Shown: positions 24,050 through 34,642 of the stretch, one piece after another
How positions within the stretch are numbered: the stretch's first letter is position 1
Layout of the letters: each line of letters begins with the position of its first letter
Source of the DNA: Halichondria panicea
Taxonomy: Eukaryota; Porifera; Demospongiae; Suberitida; Halichondriidae
Reading direction: 5' to 3'
Assembly: GCF_963675165.1 (NCBI RefSeq)
Contig: NC_087389.1
Coordinates: 1,770,001-1,834,000 of the forward strand
DNA length: 64,000 bases
Program-made: the position numbers and the translations under genes
The notes under the pieces: model-generated
What the model saw: only the letters and a program-made list of their open reading frames with translations
Database searches by the model: none
What the model was told of the DNA's origin: nothing

Positions 24050-24250
24050 TCTAGAATTGAAGTGTCGAAGTGTACAGGGATTTGAGGAGTTCTTGCAACT
24101 GTAATGTCGAGAGCGGAAGTACCTGTCACGTGAACAGTTACGTAATTATGGCTCATTACAAACCAATTTTTCTCCAATAAAGCCTTTAGGCCTGTTTATT
24201 TTGGGAAAAAACGACCTATACAGGAGGCTTTGCTCTATCTGCAAGCCTTT
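24050..24250 (-). promoter_or_regulatory. Presumed promoter of the VWA5-like gene
   Basis: It lies directly upstream of the start codon. It contains an ETS-type site (gagcggaagt, 24110-24119) and a CACGTG E-box (24127-24132) a few bases apart. Most of this segment is found again as an inverted copy near 25925-26105, which keeps both sites. Confidence 0.5.
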
Positions 24251-24252
24251 GC

Positions 24253-25698
24253 ACAGGGGCGGATCCAGAGGTAGTTCGTTGGGTTCGTACGAACTACCCT
24301 TCCAGCTAGTATATATTAGCTAGCTAGCTAACTAACTGTACTGTCGTGACAAAGTCGTACAAAGCTCTCCGCTTAATAAAAGGGTGGGGCTGGTTCTCTT
24401 TGCATAATAAAAGGGTGGGGCTGGTTCTCTCTACATAACAAGAGGGTGGGGCTGGCTACTGCAGCCACATTGATTTGCACCGTGGTCAAGCCAGGGGCGG
24501 ATCCAGGGGTGATTTTGAGGGGCTGAAGCCCCCCCCTTTTGAAAAACTACCTATGTATTGCTAGTCTGAGGTTACAACAATTTTGCCACCAACCTTGTTA
24601 CTTATGCATCTGCATGTAGACTCACTGACTTAAGAGATGCTAGACAATTGCCAAGTCTAGCTACTAAGAGTATAAAGGATGTAGGCTAGCTAGCTGGACA
24701 TGCATACTATACTAGCTAGTAGCTAGAACTAATAAAGTGCATAGGTCAACTATTGCTGTTGCTGAGTCAGCTCCTTGTGCAATGTTTTGTAGCCTCGATC
24801 ATATCCCAGGCCTCTTTTCCTAGGCCTTGTGAAGGAGGCTATTGTGCATGCTGTTGAGCTGCAACATGATGGAGCAGATCTCAGACTTTTTCAGCTAGTT
24901 GCAAGGAAGCAGCCTTATCTCCTCTCACTCTCAGTGCAGTCTGGGTAGGCATTGTGATTCTTTCATGTACCAAGAGTGCATGAATGTAGATGTAACATCT
25001 ACAGTATACATCCTTTTGTTGATCAGAACGAGTTTTTTGTATTAACTTTTTCATACATTCAGTATTCACTTATTAATATGACAGTTCAAAGGTAAAAGTG
25101 TGAGCAAATTGTAAAAAGCAAAAAATTTCGCCTCCGGCGAGGCGGGAGGGGGATGCTCCCCCTCCCATACCCACCCCCTGGGTGGCTCCGCCACCCTCGT
25201 ACGGGGCTTCGCCCCTTTCTACTAGCCCCCCCCTTTCATTTTTCCTGGATCCGCCCCTGCAAGCGATAATATTATTATATCTAGCCATGAATCCTTGACT
25301 CCTGGTGTAAGAAGAGGAAAGTTTCAGGTAAGGGAGAGTGCATGACACTGCATATTGAATGACACTGCATACTTACAGTTACATGTATAATTGCCCTCAT
25401 TAATATATTGATGGTCAAGTTCTACAAGTCTATATATATAGCCAAGTCTCCTCTTCACCAGCCACCACCGTCTGTCTTTCCACTGGGGACCACTACTATC
25501 TCTCCTCCAGTCACAACCATCTCTCCTGTGTTTATAAATCATGAGGGAGAACATGAGGGTTAATTAGTGGGCGTGGTACTTTAAAAGGGGCGTGGTCAAA
25601 AATTTCGGCGCTGCGCGCCCAGTGAAATTCTTACCCGCGCTTTGCGCGGACAAGAAGTACTATAAGAACCCCCCTTCCTTAAATCCTGGATCCGCCCC
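24253..25698. mobile_element. Nested hAT-like MITEs (CAGGGGCGGATCCAG ends)
   Basis: Four termini are present: caggggcggatccag at about 24254 and 24493, and its reverse complement (ctggatccgcccctg) at about 25246 and 25685. This suggests one element inside another. Ends of this form are typical of hAT elements in animals. I could not match clear 8-bp target duplications. Between them are three 34-bp tandem units (agggtggggctggttctct, 24372-24455) and a run of GC-rich hairpins. No transposase. Confidence 0.65.
25130..25235. repeat. Run of consecutive GC-rich hairpins
   Basis: Four small perfect or near-perfect palindromes follow each other: cctccggcgagg, gggggatgctccccc, gggtggctccgccaccc and ggggcttcgcccc. 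A similar one (ccgcgctttgcgcgg) lies near 25635. All are inside the hAT-like nest. Confidence 0.75.
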
Positions 25699-25924
25699 TG
25701 TTGCACCACAGCTAAAGCTATCCTTGAGCCCAAAATCGTGAGCTACTACTATTAGTCTGTCACACAAACTGTGTATCCAGCTAGCTGGAGCTAGCCTAAG
25801 AGAGATTTTACTGAGACTAGTGATACACTTTCAACAGCTTACAGTCAGGCTGGGGCAAGTAGTAGCTCACAAAACGATTAGAATCTCAAGGATAGCTTCA
25901 GCTGACAACCTTCTGTGGTGCAAA

Positions 25925-26105
25925 GCCTTTACCAAAGGCTCTTAGTTTTCTGATGTAAGTCGATGTTTTCCCAGTTTAACAAAAATGAATAGGCTCTATT
26001 GGAGAAAAATTGGTTTGGAAATTCAAACTTGTTACCAAGGTTCACGTGACAGGTACTTCCGCTCTCGACATTACAGTTGCAAGAACTCCTCAAATCCCTG
26101 TACCT
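25925..26105 (+). repeat. Inverted copy of the VWA gene upstream region
   Basis: The reverse complement of about 24075-24245: gttcacgtgacaggtacttc at 26040 matches gaagtacctgtcacgtgaac at 24114. aagaactcctcaaatccctg and ccaatttttctccaataaag-type text also match. The copy points away from the VWA gene, toward the P450 gene. Confidence 0.8.
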
Positions 26106-26915
26106 ACACGTACACCAACTGCATGCTGACTAGACTAGCTGTGGCTTTATAATGAGCCCACAAGTTTAAAAATAGACCTAAATCTGATGTAATTCCTTTT
26201 CAGCCACCCACTCATGTTTGCATTGCTACAATCATTGAAACAACAATGGTATTGTGAGACAGAAGCAATTATGATACAGCTGTTTAAAACAGGAGTGCGC
26301 TTCAGTTATTCTTTCAGAAATAACACTACCTCTTTAGTATTGTATGTTGACATACTCTAGCATACCTGGAACTTTCTTATAATAATTTATTGAAAGTCAC
26401 TCCTGTTTTAATTAACAGATACCTGGTGAATTTTTGCTAGAAAATATTTGGTTACGTAATTTATGATTAAATCACAAATATCATGAAGAGCATAAATAAA
26501 GCTGTGAATGTAGATTTTTTGTACCAAGACTGTACATTGTGTGGTGGGTTCTCCACTTGGATGATGAGCCATGGAAAATTTAATTCTGTACAAACTATTG
26601 TGGTATGCTACTTATTTTCGTATACTGAGTGTGATACTATGGTCTGTATCTCTCTGGTACTTCAGCTTCAGTATTACTGTCCTAGGCTAGTTGCTGCTCA
26701 TGTTGCAGAATCACCACAAAAAATTTTAAGTGGTTACACTTGAAAAAATGTTGTTTGCTGGAAAGAAGAGTAGGCCCACTTAGCTTGAGTTGGTGTCGTC
26801 TTCGTTGGGGCAATTTCCAGCTTCCTAAAGGTAGCTCATACTAAAACAAAGAGTATAACATTTCTAATTAAACGTCGTGTAACTTGCATACTTCTAGAGA
26901 TACTGCTGTTCAAAG

Positions 26916-26962
26916 TTTATGTACAATACGCACTATTTTAAATAGTGCGTATTGTACATAAA
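26916..26962. promoter_or_regulatory. Perfect 22-bp-arm palindrome upstream of the P450 gene
   Basis: The left arm 26916-26937 and right arm 26941-26962 are exact reverse complements around a 3-bp spacer (tta). The core reads tacgcacta and tagtgcgta. It lies 240 bp before the P450 start codon. It could be a cruciform, a dimeric factor site or a tiny foldback insertion. Confidence 0.7.
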
Positions 26963-27202
26963 ATTTTTACTATACAAAATGCAGGAATTACGGGTATAAT
27001 TTTTATTGTAGCACATGTACAGAATCACAATCATTGTATTTTGTTGTGGGCAGATGTTAGGCCACACAGCCCCGCCCCCCTATTTGCAAGCAAACAGAGT
27101 CATGCCCCACCCATCTTTTATGCCTTGCCTAGTTCTTCTCTCTAGCTAGCTAGCTATAGCTAGATCTCCCTCTGGCTAGATCTAGTAGCAGCTCACAAAT
27201 TC

Positions 27203-28750
27203 ATGATGTTGAGTCTGCTTTGCTGGCTGTCTCTGCTCCTGTCTGCTGCTCTAACTTATATATTTTGGAGCAACCTTCCCAGGGCAGTCTGGCAGTATTA
27301 CAGACAGTGCAAGTATTTGAAGAAATTCCCGTCATGGCCAGCTCATTGGCTCTGGGGACACCTTCACCTAGTTAAACCGAATGAGGAAACGATTATGAGG
27401 TATATGGACTTCATGAAAGAAAAGAAACCAAAAATGACATGTTTTTGGGTCGGACCCTTCTTTGCTTCCGTTGGAGTACACCATCCGAACTACCTAAAGA
27501 TTCTCCTAAAGGAAGAAAAAAGCAGACCGATATATAGATTGTTTCTGCCTTGGCTTGGAGAGGGTTTACTGATAGCAGAAGGCCAAAGATGGGCCCGGAA
27601 TAGACGTCTTCTCACCCCAGCCTTCCATTTTGAAATACTGAAGGGTTACGTTCCTGTTTACAATAGTTGTGTTGAAGTATTTCTAGAAAAGTGGAGAGTA
27701 AAAGCACAAGAAGGAATTCCTGTTAAAATTTTTGACACTGTCAGCCTGTTGTCATTGGATATAATCTCTCAATGTGCATTCAGTTATAAGAGTGATTGTC
27801 AAAATGCAAAGTTCAAGCATCCATACGTGAAAGCTGTATACGATCTGTCATTTCTAGTCACTGATCGATTCTTGAATCCGCTACACCACATTGACTGGCT
27901 CTATGCCCTTACTTCTTCTGGACAGAAAATGAGAAAGGCTTGCAAACTTGTCCACGATCATTCCATGACTGTTATAAATGAGCGAAGGACAGTTCTAAAT
28001 CTCCAACAATTTCCTAAGAAACAAAGCTTCGATGTTGATGCTCTTTACAACAAAGTGTCACAGAATAGGAAGTATCTCGACTTTCTCGACATTCTACTTA
28101 CTGCTACTCATGAAGATGGAACTGGACTGTTGGATGTGGATATTCGAGCAGAAGCAGACACGTTTATGTTTGAGGGACACGATACAACAACTAGTGGGAT
28201 GTGTTGGACTCTTTACTGCCTAGCTAAGCACCCAGAACACCAGGACAAGGTCAGGGAGGAGGTGAGGAGTGTGTTGATGGACAGAAATTTCCTTGACTAC
28301 GATGACCTCAAAAATCTTAAGTACACACAGTGGTGCATTAAAGAAGCTATGAGGCTCTACCCACCCGTTCCAGAGATTTACCGAAAAGTGTCTGAAGATG
28401 TCAAACTCGATGACTACACTATTCCTAAGGGTACTCAATTCTCAATCCAAATTTATGCTCTCCACCACAATCCTGAGTTTTGGGAAAACCCTGAAGTGTT
28501 TGATCCCCTTCGATTCCATCCTAGCAATGCTGACAAACGTGATCCGTACACCTACATTCCATTTTCTGCTGGCCATAGGAACTGTATCGGCCAAAATTTT
28601 GCACTGAATGAAGAGAAAGTGGTTATTGGCTCAATTGTTAATCGTTTTCACCTGACACTGGACAAAGCTAACGAAGTTGAGATGAGTCCAAGAGTAGTGT
28701 TACGTTCAAAATATGATATCCTAATGCAGTTGGAAGAATTGAAGAATTAA
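27203..28750 (+). CDS. Cytochrome P450, CYP4-like (515 aa, intronless)
   Basis: A single open frame of normal P450 length. An N-terminal membrane anchor (LLCWLSLLLSAALTYIFW) would fix it to the ER. The I-helix motif FMFEGHDTTTSG (about 320-330) has the EGHDTT form common in CYP4 enzymes. The K-helix ExxR is E381-R384 (KEAMRLYPPVP), and the heme loop is FSAGHRNCIG with the thiolate Cys461. These are all complete, so a working monooxygenase is expected; CYP4 enzymes often oxidise fatty acids, but the substrate here is unknown. The second Met of MMLSLL could also serve as the start. The absence of introns in a neighbourhood of multi-exon genes is notable. Confidence 0.93.
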   Translation: MMLSLLCWLSLLLSAALTYIFWSNLPRAVWQYYRQCKYLKKFPSWPAHWLWGHLHLVKPNEETIMRYMDFMKEKKPKMTCFWVGPFFASVGVHHPNYLKILLKEEKSRPIYRLFLPWLGEGLLIAEGQRWARNRRLLTPAFHFEILKGYVPVYNSCVEVFLEKWRVKAQEGIPVKIFDTVSLLSLDIISQCAFSYKSDCQNAKFKHPYVKAVYDLSFLVTDRFLNPLHHIDWLYALTSSGQKMRKACKLVHDHSMTVINERRTVLNLQQFPKKQSFDVDALYNKVSQNRKYLDFLDILLTATHEDGTGLLDVDIRAEADTFMFEGHDTTTSGMCWTLYCLAKHPEHQDKVREEVRSVLMDRNFLDYDDLKNLKYTQWCIKEAMRLYPPVPEIYRKVSEDVKLDDYTIPKGTQFSIQIYALHHNPEFWENPEVFDPLRFHPSNADKRDPYTYIPFSAGHRNCIGQNFALNEEKVVIGSIVNRFHLTLDKANEVEMSPRVVLRSKYDILMQLEELKN

Positions 28751-29854
28751 GTGATCCATGCATGCATGAATACCATTTGACTTAATTTGTGCTTCAAACA
28801 ATTATTGTACCGTACATGCACTGAGCATGAAGCATCGCATGTGTGTAATCTTAATGACATCATAAAGCACGTACCTTTTATGCCTTTGTACAATTACAGA
28901 TCTATATCCATGCACCGTAATATTTTTGTACAACCACCCTTTTGCACAGCCATGCACCCTTCACCATTATAGTGAACGCTTTTAATTAACGTTGTATAGC
29001 GGAATTCACAAAGGAAACCTAAAGTGTATATAGATGTGATAGTATATAGGGTAAAGTGGGTATATTGTGACAGAACCAATTAAGAAGAAGCTGTTTAAAA
29101 CAGATGTGCTTCAGCTATTCTTTTTGAACTTAAACCTCTCTAAGTATTTTTATTTGGAGTTGTAGGTATAGTTTGTTTATATACATGTAAGTGGGTGCCA
29201 AATGTTTTGTTGTCAAATTTACTAGCTATAGTACATGTTATTGTAACAGGAGTAACTAGATAGAATAATTAAATTTCCAGATATCCTAGAGTAGATGCAT
29301 GCGTTTAATGGTAGCGGTGTCTTCGTTATTATTATTGTTATACCCCCCCCTGTCTCATAATTAATACCCGAACCATTTTGAACTGTAAACAAAACACCTT
29401 TTTTTTACGTAGGGTCTACATGCAAAGTCTAATGACCATACTGCACTGATAGCAGTTAGTGAACAGCTAATTTTAGCTTCCTCATCCAAGATTACTGCAA
29501 GACAGGGGGGCCAGAAACATTTAGATGTCTCATAATACCGGGGCCAGAAACATTTAGATGTCTCATAATACCGGCCCCCTTGCCTACAGTTACTTCTACT
29601 GGTTAGTTGGGAAGAAAGAAGGAGAGAATGCACATGAGTTGTGTCTGCATGGCCTTAAAATTGATGTTAATTGCAATTAGGAGCACAAGGGAATTAGTGA
29701 GAAGGTGTTGCTGTGTTTTTACCACAAATAAGAAACTCGTGCCAAGGAAAAGGTGATCCAAGAGAGAATAGCTAATACGACCAATGTATTTGGTGTGCAC
29801 TGTGTCAATTCTATCTCCATGTTAATTTCTGTATCACAGCTGATGAATGGATTG

Positions 29855-29906
29855 TAGTCTCGCGGAAGCCAGACCTCTGGGATGAAACGTCTGGCTTGTG
29901 AGACTA
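29855..29906. mobile_element. 52-bp foldback of the TAGTCTC...GAGACTA type
   Basis: tagtctcgcggaagccagac at the left is matched by gtctggcttgtgagacta at the right. Its ends match the larger elements at 30212-30566 and 40373-40845. Confidence 0.6.
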
Positions 29907-30211
29907 TATAATTATACGTGGATTGCCAAGGAGCTACAAATGGAGCTGCATGCAGTTCAATCAGCTGGACCAAATTAGGTCCTATCATCCAGGCCTCTTT
30001 TTATGGACTTAATACTATCTCCCTGGAAACAGTGACTCGCAATGGCAGGACGAAAGTATGTATACTATAACAAATACCATGCATGTTAGCCCTGCTCATG
30101 CACATTAAATTAGTTGTTGTATGAAAATTTGTATTATATAAAGCTGCGTGTACAAGCTGCTGCTAGCACGCATTTGTAAAATATATTTCCTCTATAAGCT
30201 ACCTCTATAAT

Positions 30212-30566
30212 TAGTCTGATGAATCAGCCGCCCTTCCCTAGGGGAAACCGTCTGAGCACTTCAGTCTGAACTTTTTGGCCAGGTCGGAATTACCAATCAG
30301 ATGAAGATTTACAAAATTTAATTTGAGGAAAAAGAGTAAGTGAAGTTGACTGCACTAGGCTTGTATAAACCTGTCCCTTTAGCAAAGTTCTTGCAAAAAT
30401 TCATAGCTGCTAGTCAAGCGTTCGCGGTTGACCAGTCACCTTTGCACGTGTTTCATAACATTCTTCTGGTTTATGACAATTAACCTTCCATTGTGCAAGT
30501 GCATGACCTTCAGACTAAAGTGTTCAGACTGTTTCTCCGCTAGAGGGCAGCTGATTCATGAGACTA
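30212..30566. mobile_element. MITE, TAGTCTC...GAGACTA family (355 bp)
   Basis: Left end tagtctgatgaatcagccgc and right end gcagctgattcatgagacta are near reverse complements. A second matching pair lies inside (cgtctgagcacttcagtctg and agtgttcagactgtttc). The target duplication is unclear. Confidence 0.7.
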
Positions 30567-31599
30567 TAATTATATAGATGGACCCCACCATTGCCATTGA
30601 AGTGTCAGTATATAGAATCTTGTTAATCCGGTCACCCTTGGGATAGTGCATTTTGGCCAAAAAAGCAGGTGGCTGCATTTCCGAAAAGCAATGGCTAAAA
30701 AGCAACCCTACCTCGAATCTAATGGCTAATTTTGTGGTTATATCTCGAAGATAATAATTATGCTCTCTACTCCACTCTCTATTCATGTGGAATCCAATTT
30801 TATCTGCCAAACCCCAAACATCATATCCGGCTGTAAATTAACGTATACTTAAAAACCTAGTTTGGAGCAGTCAGCACAACAGAATAGCAAGTGGCCGCAT
30901 TTCAGGGCGAGTTTTGTGCAAGCTAGCAATCAATGATCGCCTAAAAGTTTCAAGCCTATTATTTTTGTTTTCAACGTCGTGAATCAACAACAAAAACACT
31001 TAGCTAACCAACGTGTTTTAATGCTGGTTCACTCAGATGATGTTCACTTGGAGCATCGGAGAAGATCGAATATATTGGTACAACACACATGACATTGTAC
31101 TGTTTGGTGGACGGATGCCTTACAAAATGACAATGTCAAATCTACGTCCCATTTTCAGTGCTTAATTAGGTGGTTGCATTTTGGTTTTTTTAGTCAGTTA
31201 CAATTGTAATCGGTTATGCTAATTTACTGCTTTGCCATAATATTTTACTCACGAATGAAGCGACCTTGCCTACATTTGCCTACAATACAAGCATGCAGCA
31301 ACCACAAAAATATTATCCAACAAAGTGACTATAAAATAATATTGCTCAACCCCACGAATGTTTCGCCCCCTGAAAATTACTGGCTCTACGGTACCTACTC
31401 TTGACGGTACATATACAAACGTTAACTGTTTGTGACCACATGCAGTATTCCTATAAATTCTCATGCATGGTTCTCCAATCTCTTCTGTATCGATGTAGTC
31501 CAACACTGCTGTTTTTTCCGATTGAAAGCTGCAAATCTGCTCTTCGATGTGCTCGACATCTGCCGACTAACTGTACATCTACCATGCAACTATATCTAT

Positions 31600-31725
31600 A
31601 CCAAGAATCCAAAAATCGCTACTTTGGCTTGTAATCAGAACTGCTATCAGGCCTCTCTCTCTTTTGAATACACACAGCAGTGCATGTACTATACCCTGCA
31701 CAATGACCGCTTATTTAATATAGTA
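31600..31725 (-). pseudogene. Decayed copy of the GLYAT-like exon 3
   Basis: On the minus strand ctgctgtgtgtattcaaa and nearby bases match the exon at 33107-33218, but a stop and shifts destroy the frame. It lies just downstream of the intact gene, so it may be the trace of a lost tandem copy. The open frame at 31432-31779 on the other strand overlaps it and has no recognisable features. Confidence 0.45.
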
Positions 31726-31919
31726 GCTCAGACCAGGCGATTTACTTGCATTCTTGCGTCCATAAAACCAGAGCCATAAAATAGTGTATCGATGGGATTT
31801 GATTCTGGCCAGAACAGACAAGGTATTGCTCTTGATTCGTAGACTCAAAAATTTTATAGACTAAGTCTCCTAGATAGCAATATTCATAGTATTATTACTT
31901 ACACGTATAAACAAAAGAT

Positions 31920-34642
31920 CTAGCTGCAACAAATCAATGGAATACATTCACCTGATTTAACAAAACCCAGACTAACAAAAAGTGATGCAGCACATTGATT
32001 GTCTTTTTTAACAAAAGCAATGGGTATTTCCCCATCGTCTACAATTCGTTTGCACATGTATTGTACTAGGAGTGTGGCTAATCCTTTCCTTCTATGGTTC
32101 TTTTGAACAAATAAATGTCCTAGATTTCCATCATGATATTGCAGACACCAACCGATTGGTGATCCACTCACTTCTCCTGTCTCTGACTTAGTGAATAAAC
32201 CAACACTGTGGTAGTGCTTAATAAGTTTTGTAAAAAAACATATTTTCCTCTCAGGTGTAACTGAACAAGTTTTCCATGTTGTAGCAATCTCCTCTGCATG
32301 ATGTTCGCCTAGCTTCTTCAGCACATAGCCATCAGGGCAAACACTGCACAGTTAGTGTAAAAATTAATTAATGTCTGCAATTCACTGTAAAAAATGATGT
32401 GTGGTTTTGTGGTATTAGGCCTATATCTACTTTAATACTATATTATTGTACTCAGAAATGGTAATTAGCAATAGGCATAATTATACATGTAGACTGGCTG
32501 ACTGAGTGACAGTGAGTGTTAGCATGCATACAACACGAGGATTCTCTATAACCGTGAACATATTCATAGAGAATTCACGCCATGCGTTGAGCTTCGTTGC
32601 ATATTATAGCGGCAAATCAGATACAATAACTTTTTACTGCAATGACAAACATCATTAGGGGAATGATCGTGAATCGGAATGATCGTGAATCTATAAAGCA
32701 ACGATTAGAAAACAGTGTTTCTTGTCGCCTTCGAAATCCCCTACAAGTTTAAACTATATAACTATACATGCATGTACTGTCTCATTAACCGATTAGCCGC
32801 GTTTATGACTTCATGCAGTCCATGAAATATAAATGGTATAGGTACTGTATGAATTTTATTACACACTTTTTACATATTGTACGTAAATTAAAAGTTAATT
32901 AAACGTACTATAGTCCCATTGTGTGTACACACGTAGTAGCTTGATAGTAGGCATGGTTGTCACGGTCCAAGGCTAATTGAACAGTGCATTCCTTTCTTTT
33001 AAGTACTATCTGCAAATCCTTCTGTATGTCTTCTGCTTGCGCTCTGTCAACTAACAGTAGAATAGGCATGCATGTTATTAGCACCACTTAAAACTAATTA
33101 GCCTACCAATTATCCAAGAATGTCCTTTTTGGCTTCCAATCAGCCCACCCAACATTTGTGTGAGGCTGCTGTCATTTGAATACACACAGCACTGCACTAT
33201 TCTCTGTACGCATTGTGGCTATAATTATATAGCTAAATAAACTAGTGTTCAAGCTGGCGCTGTGCTAATGCCTCTCGCCATGATTTGCTTTCGCTCAAAA
33301 GTATAGAAGAGAAAGTATAGAAGAGGAAAAAGTGTATAAAATAATCTGTCTAAAACTGACTTGCAATTGTATAATTATGGTATCATTGTTGTGTTTTGTG
33401 GCTGCTTATACCAGGACCTCAAGGATCTAGGAAGCAACAAAGAAGAAGATTTTGTTTTCAATTAATTATAAGCGGAAGTGCATAATTATTTCATAAAGTT
33501 AGCTTATCTATATAAAGTCACTGAGAAGAAAAGACTTATTACATGCATCTATTGTTGTATTATGTGGCTTTAATACCAGGACCTCAAGAAAGAAGAAAAT
33601 TGGATCTGTAGTTCATGCAGTGTATAATTATAATATTTAAGAAGAAAAGACTTGTGTACATGCATATTGTTATCTATAGTAGTGTTTTGTGGCTTACCAG
33701 GCCCTCAAGAAAAATATGATTCTGCCAGGAGGATCTGGATCTGGGGAATGAGCGCGCATGCGCATTACATCCATAGGAATAATTAAAGGGTGTGTCCAAA
33801 GAGATCAATTTCACAAATGGCTACTGCTAGCTAGCTGTTTTAACAGGTATTTTCTGAGTCTTGTAGCTAACAAAAAGCTAGCGCTTTAGTGCAAGGCTAA
33901 CTCATATGTTGAATAGAAAGTTTGTGCGGACAGATGATGCTATGAAAGATTCTGAAGAGACTGCAACAGCCTTCAATGTGAGTCAAACTAGCCATAACTC
34001 GAGAAAGAAGCTTTAGTTTGCTAATCCACGAATCAAAATCCAAGAGAACGTGGCTAGAAGCCTATAGAAGCTGTTAGTTTTCGTCGCATTGCAACCGTTG
34101 AGCAGTTACAGCTGGAACAGACACACAGACACACAGACACACACACACACACAGTCAGCTTTACCGTATCCCTTGTGCGGCTACGCCTCGAGGCATAATA
34201 ATAAAGCTATACGTACGTTAGGGTGGGTCAGGGCACTCAGTGCATGGACTATAATTATACATACTTGCAATCAGGAATATAGCTCATTCAGCTATAATTA
34301 TACTTACAGTAAGCCCCAAAAATGGGGTGTCAATGAGGAAGAGGATGACTGTAAATTCTGGCCAGCCATTAGTGAAAATACACCCTTTAATGTCTCCAGA
34401 CTTTGTTCGCAGAATGGTATTCAACAGAGATAGTTCAAACTGTTCAAAATGATATTATTTATACCTATAAAGTCTAATATAAGCCTAATATATAATGTAC
34501 AGCTTATGTCACTTTGACATACATTATTGCATGCACTTACCCATTTTGGCTGTGGGTTGCTTCTGAGCTTATGTTCAAGCTCATCAAAGAGCTCACTTTC
34601 AATAAGTTTCCAGCAGTCTCTTTCACTGTATATTTTATCCAT
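31920..34642 (-). CDS. Glycine N-acyltransferase-like protein (295 aa, five exons)
   Basis: Exons, high to low: 34642-34541, 34439-34308, 33218-33107, 33050-32933, 32343-31920. All are GT-AG and sum to 888 bases (296 codons). The N-terminal half (MDKIYSERDCWKLIESELFD, then GCIFTNGWPEFTVILFLID and SLTQMLGGLIGSQKGHSWII) follows the GLYAT N-domain pattern. The C-terminal half is a GNAT fold: GHLFVQKNHRRKGLA holds the acetyl/acyl-CoA loop (about 230-244), and NQCAASLFVSLGF follows. Vertebrate GLYAT proteins are about 290-300 aa, matching this length. They join acyl-CoA to glycine or glutamine, often in mitochondria; the amino acid used here cannot be read from sequence. The donor of the 33050-32933 exon was chosen because it restores frame. 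Confidence 0.85.
33385..33720 (+). repeat. Three diverged tandem units in a GLYAT-like intron
   Basis: A phrase like ttgtggctttaataccagga followed by cctcaag recurs at about 33400, 33565 and 33690, with agaagaaaagactt between. Unit spacing is about 130-160 bp. Confidence 0.55.
34070..34175 (+). repeat. Dispersed repeat, second copy
   Basis: Matches 22440-22535 (tgttagttttcgtcgcattg, gagcagttacagctg, cacagtcagcttta). An expanded ACACAG run lies inside it. Confidence 0.6.

Larger units (their letters stand above)
28751..31600. other. Gene-poor stretch with short repeats
   Basis: No convincing gene. It holds a 33-bp direct repeat (about 29510-29575, ccagaaacatttagatgtct twice), two foldback elements listed separately, and a diverged 300-bp dispersed repeat (30620-30905, recurring at 35640-35920). 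Open frames here overlap the repeats or lack recognisable features. Confidence 0.6.

Noticed and set aside
29719-29988. 89-aa minus-strand frame
   Set aside because: It overlaps a 52-bp foldback element and shows no domain or splice support.
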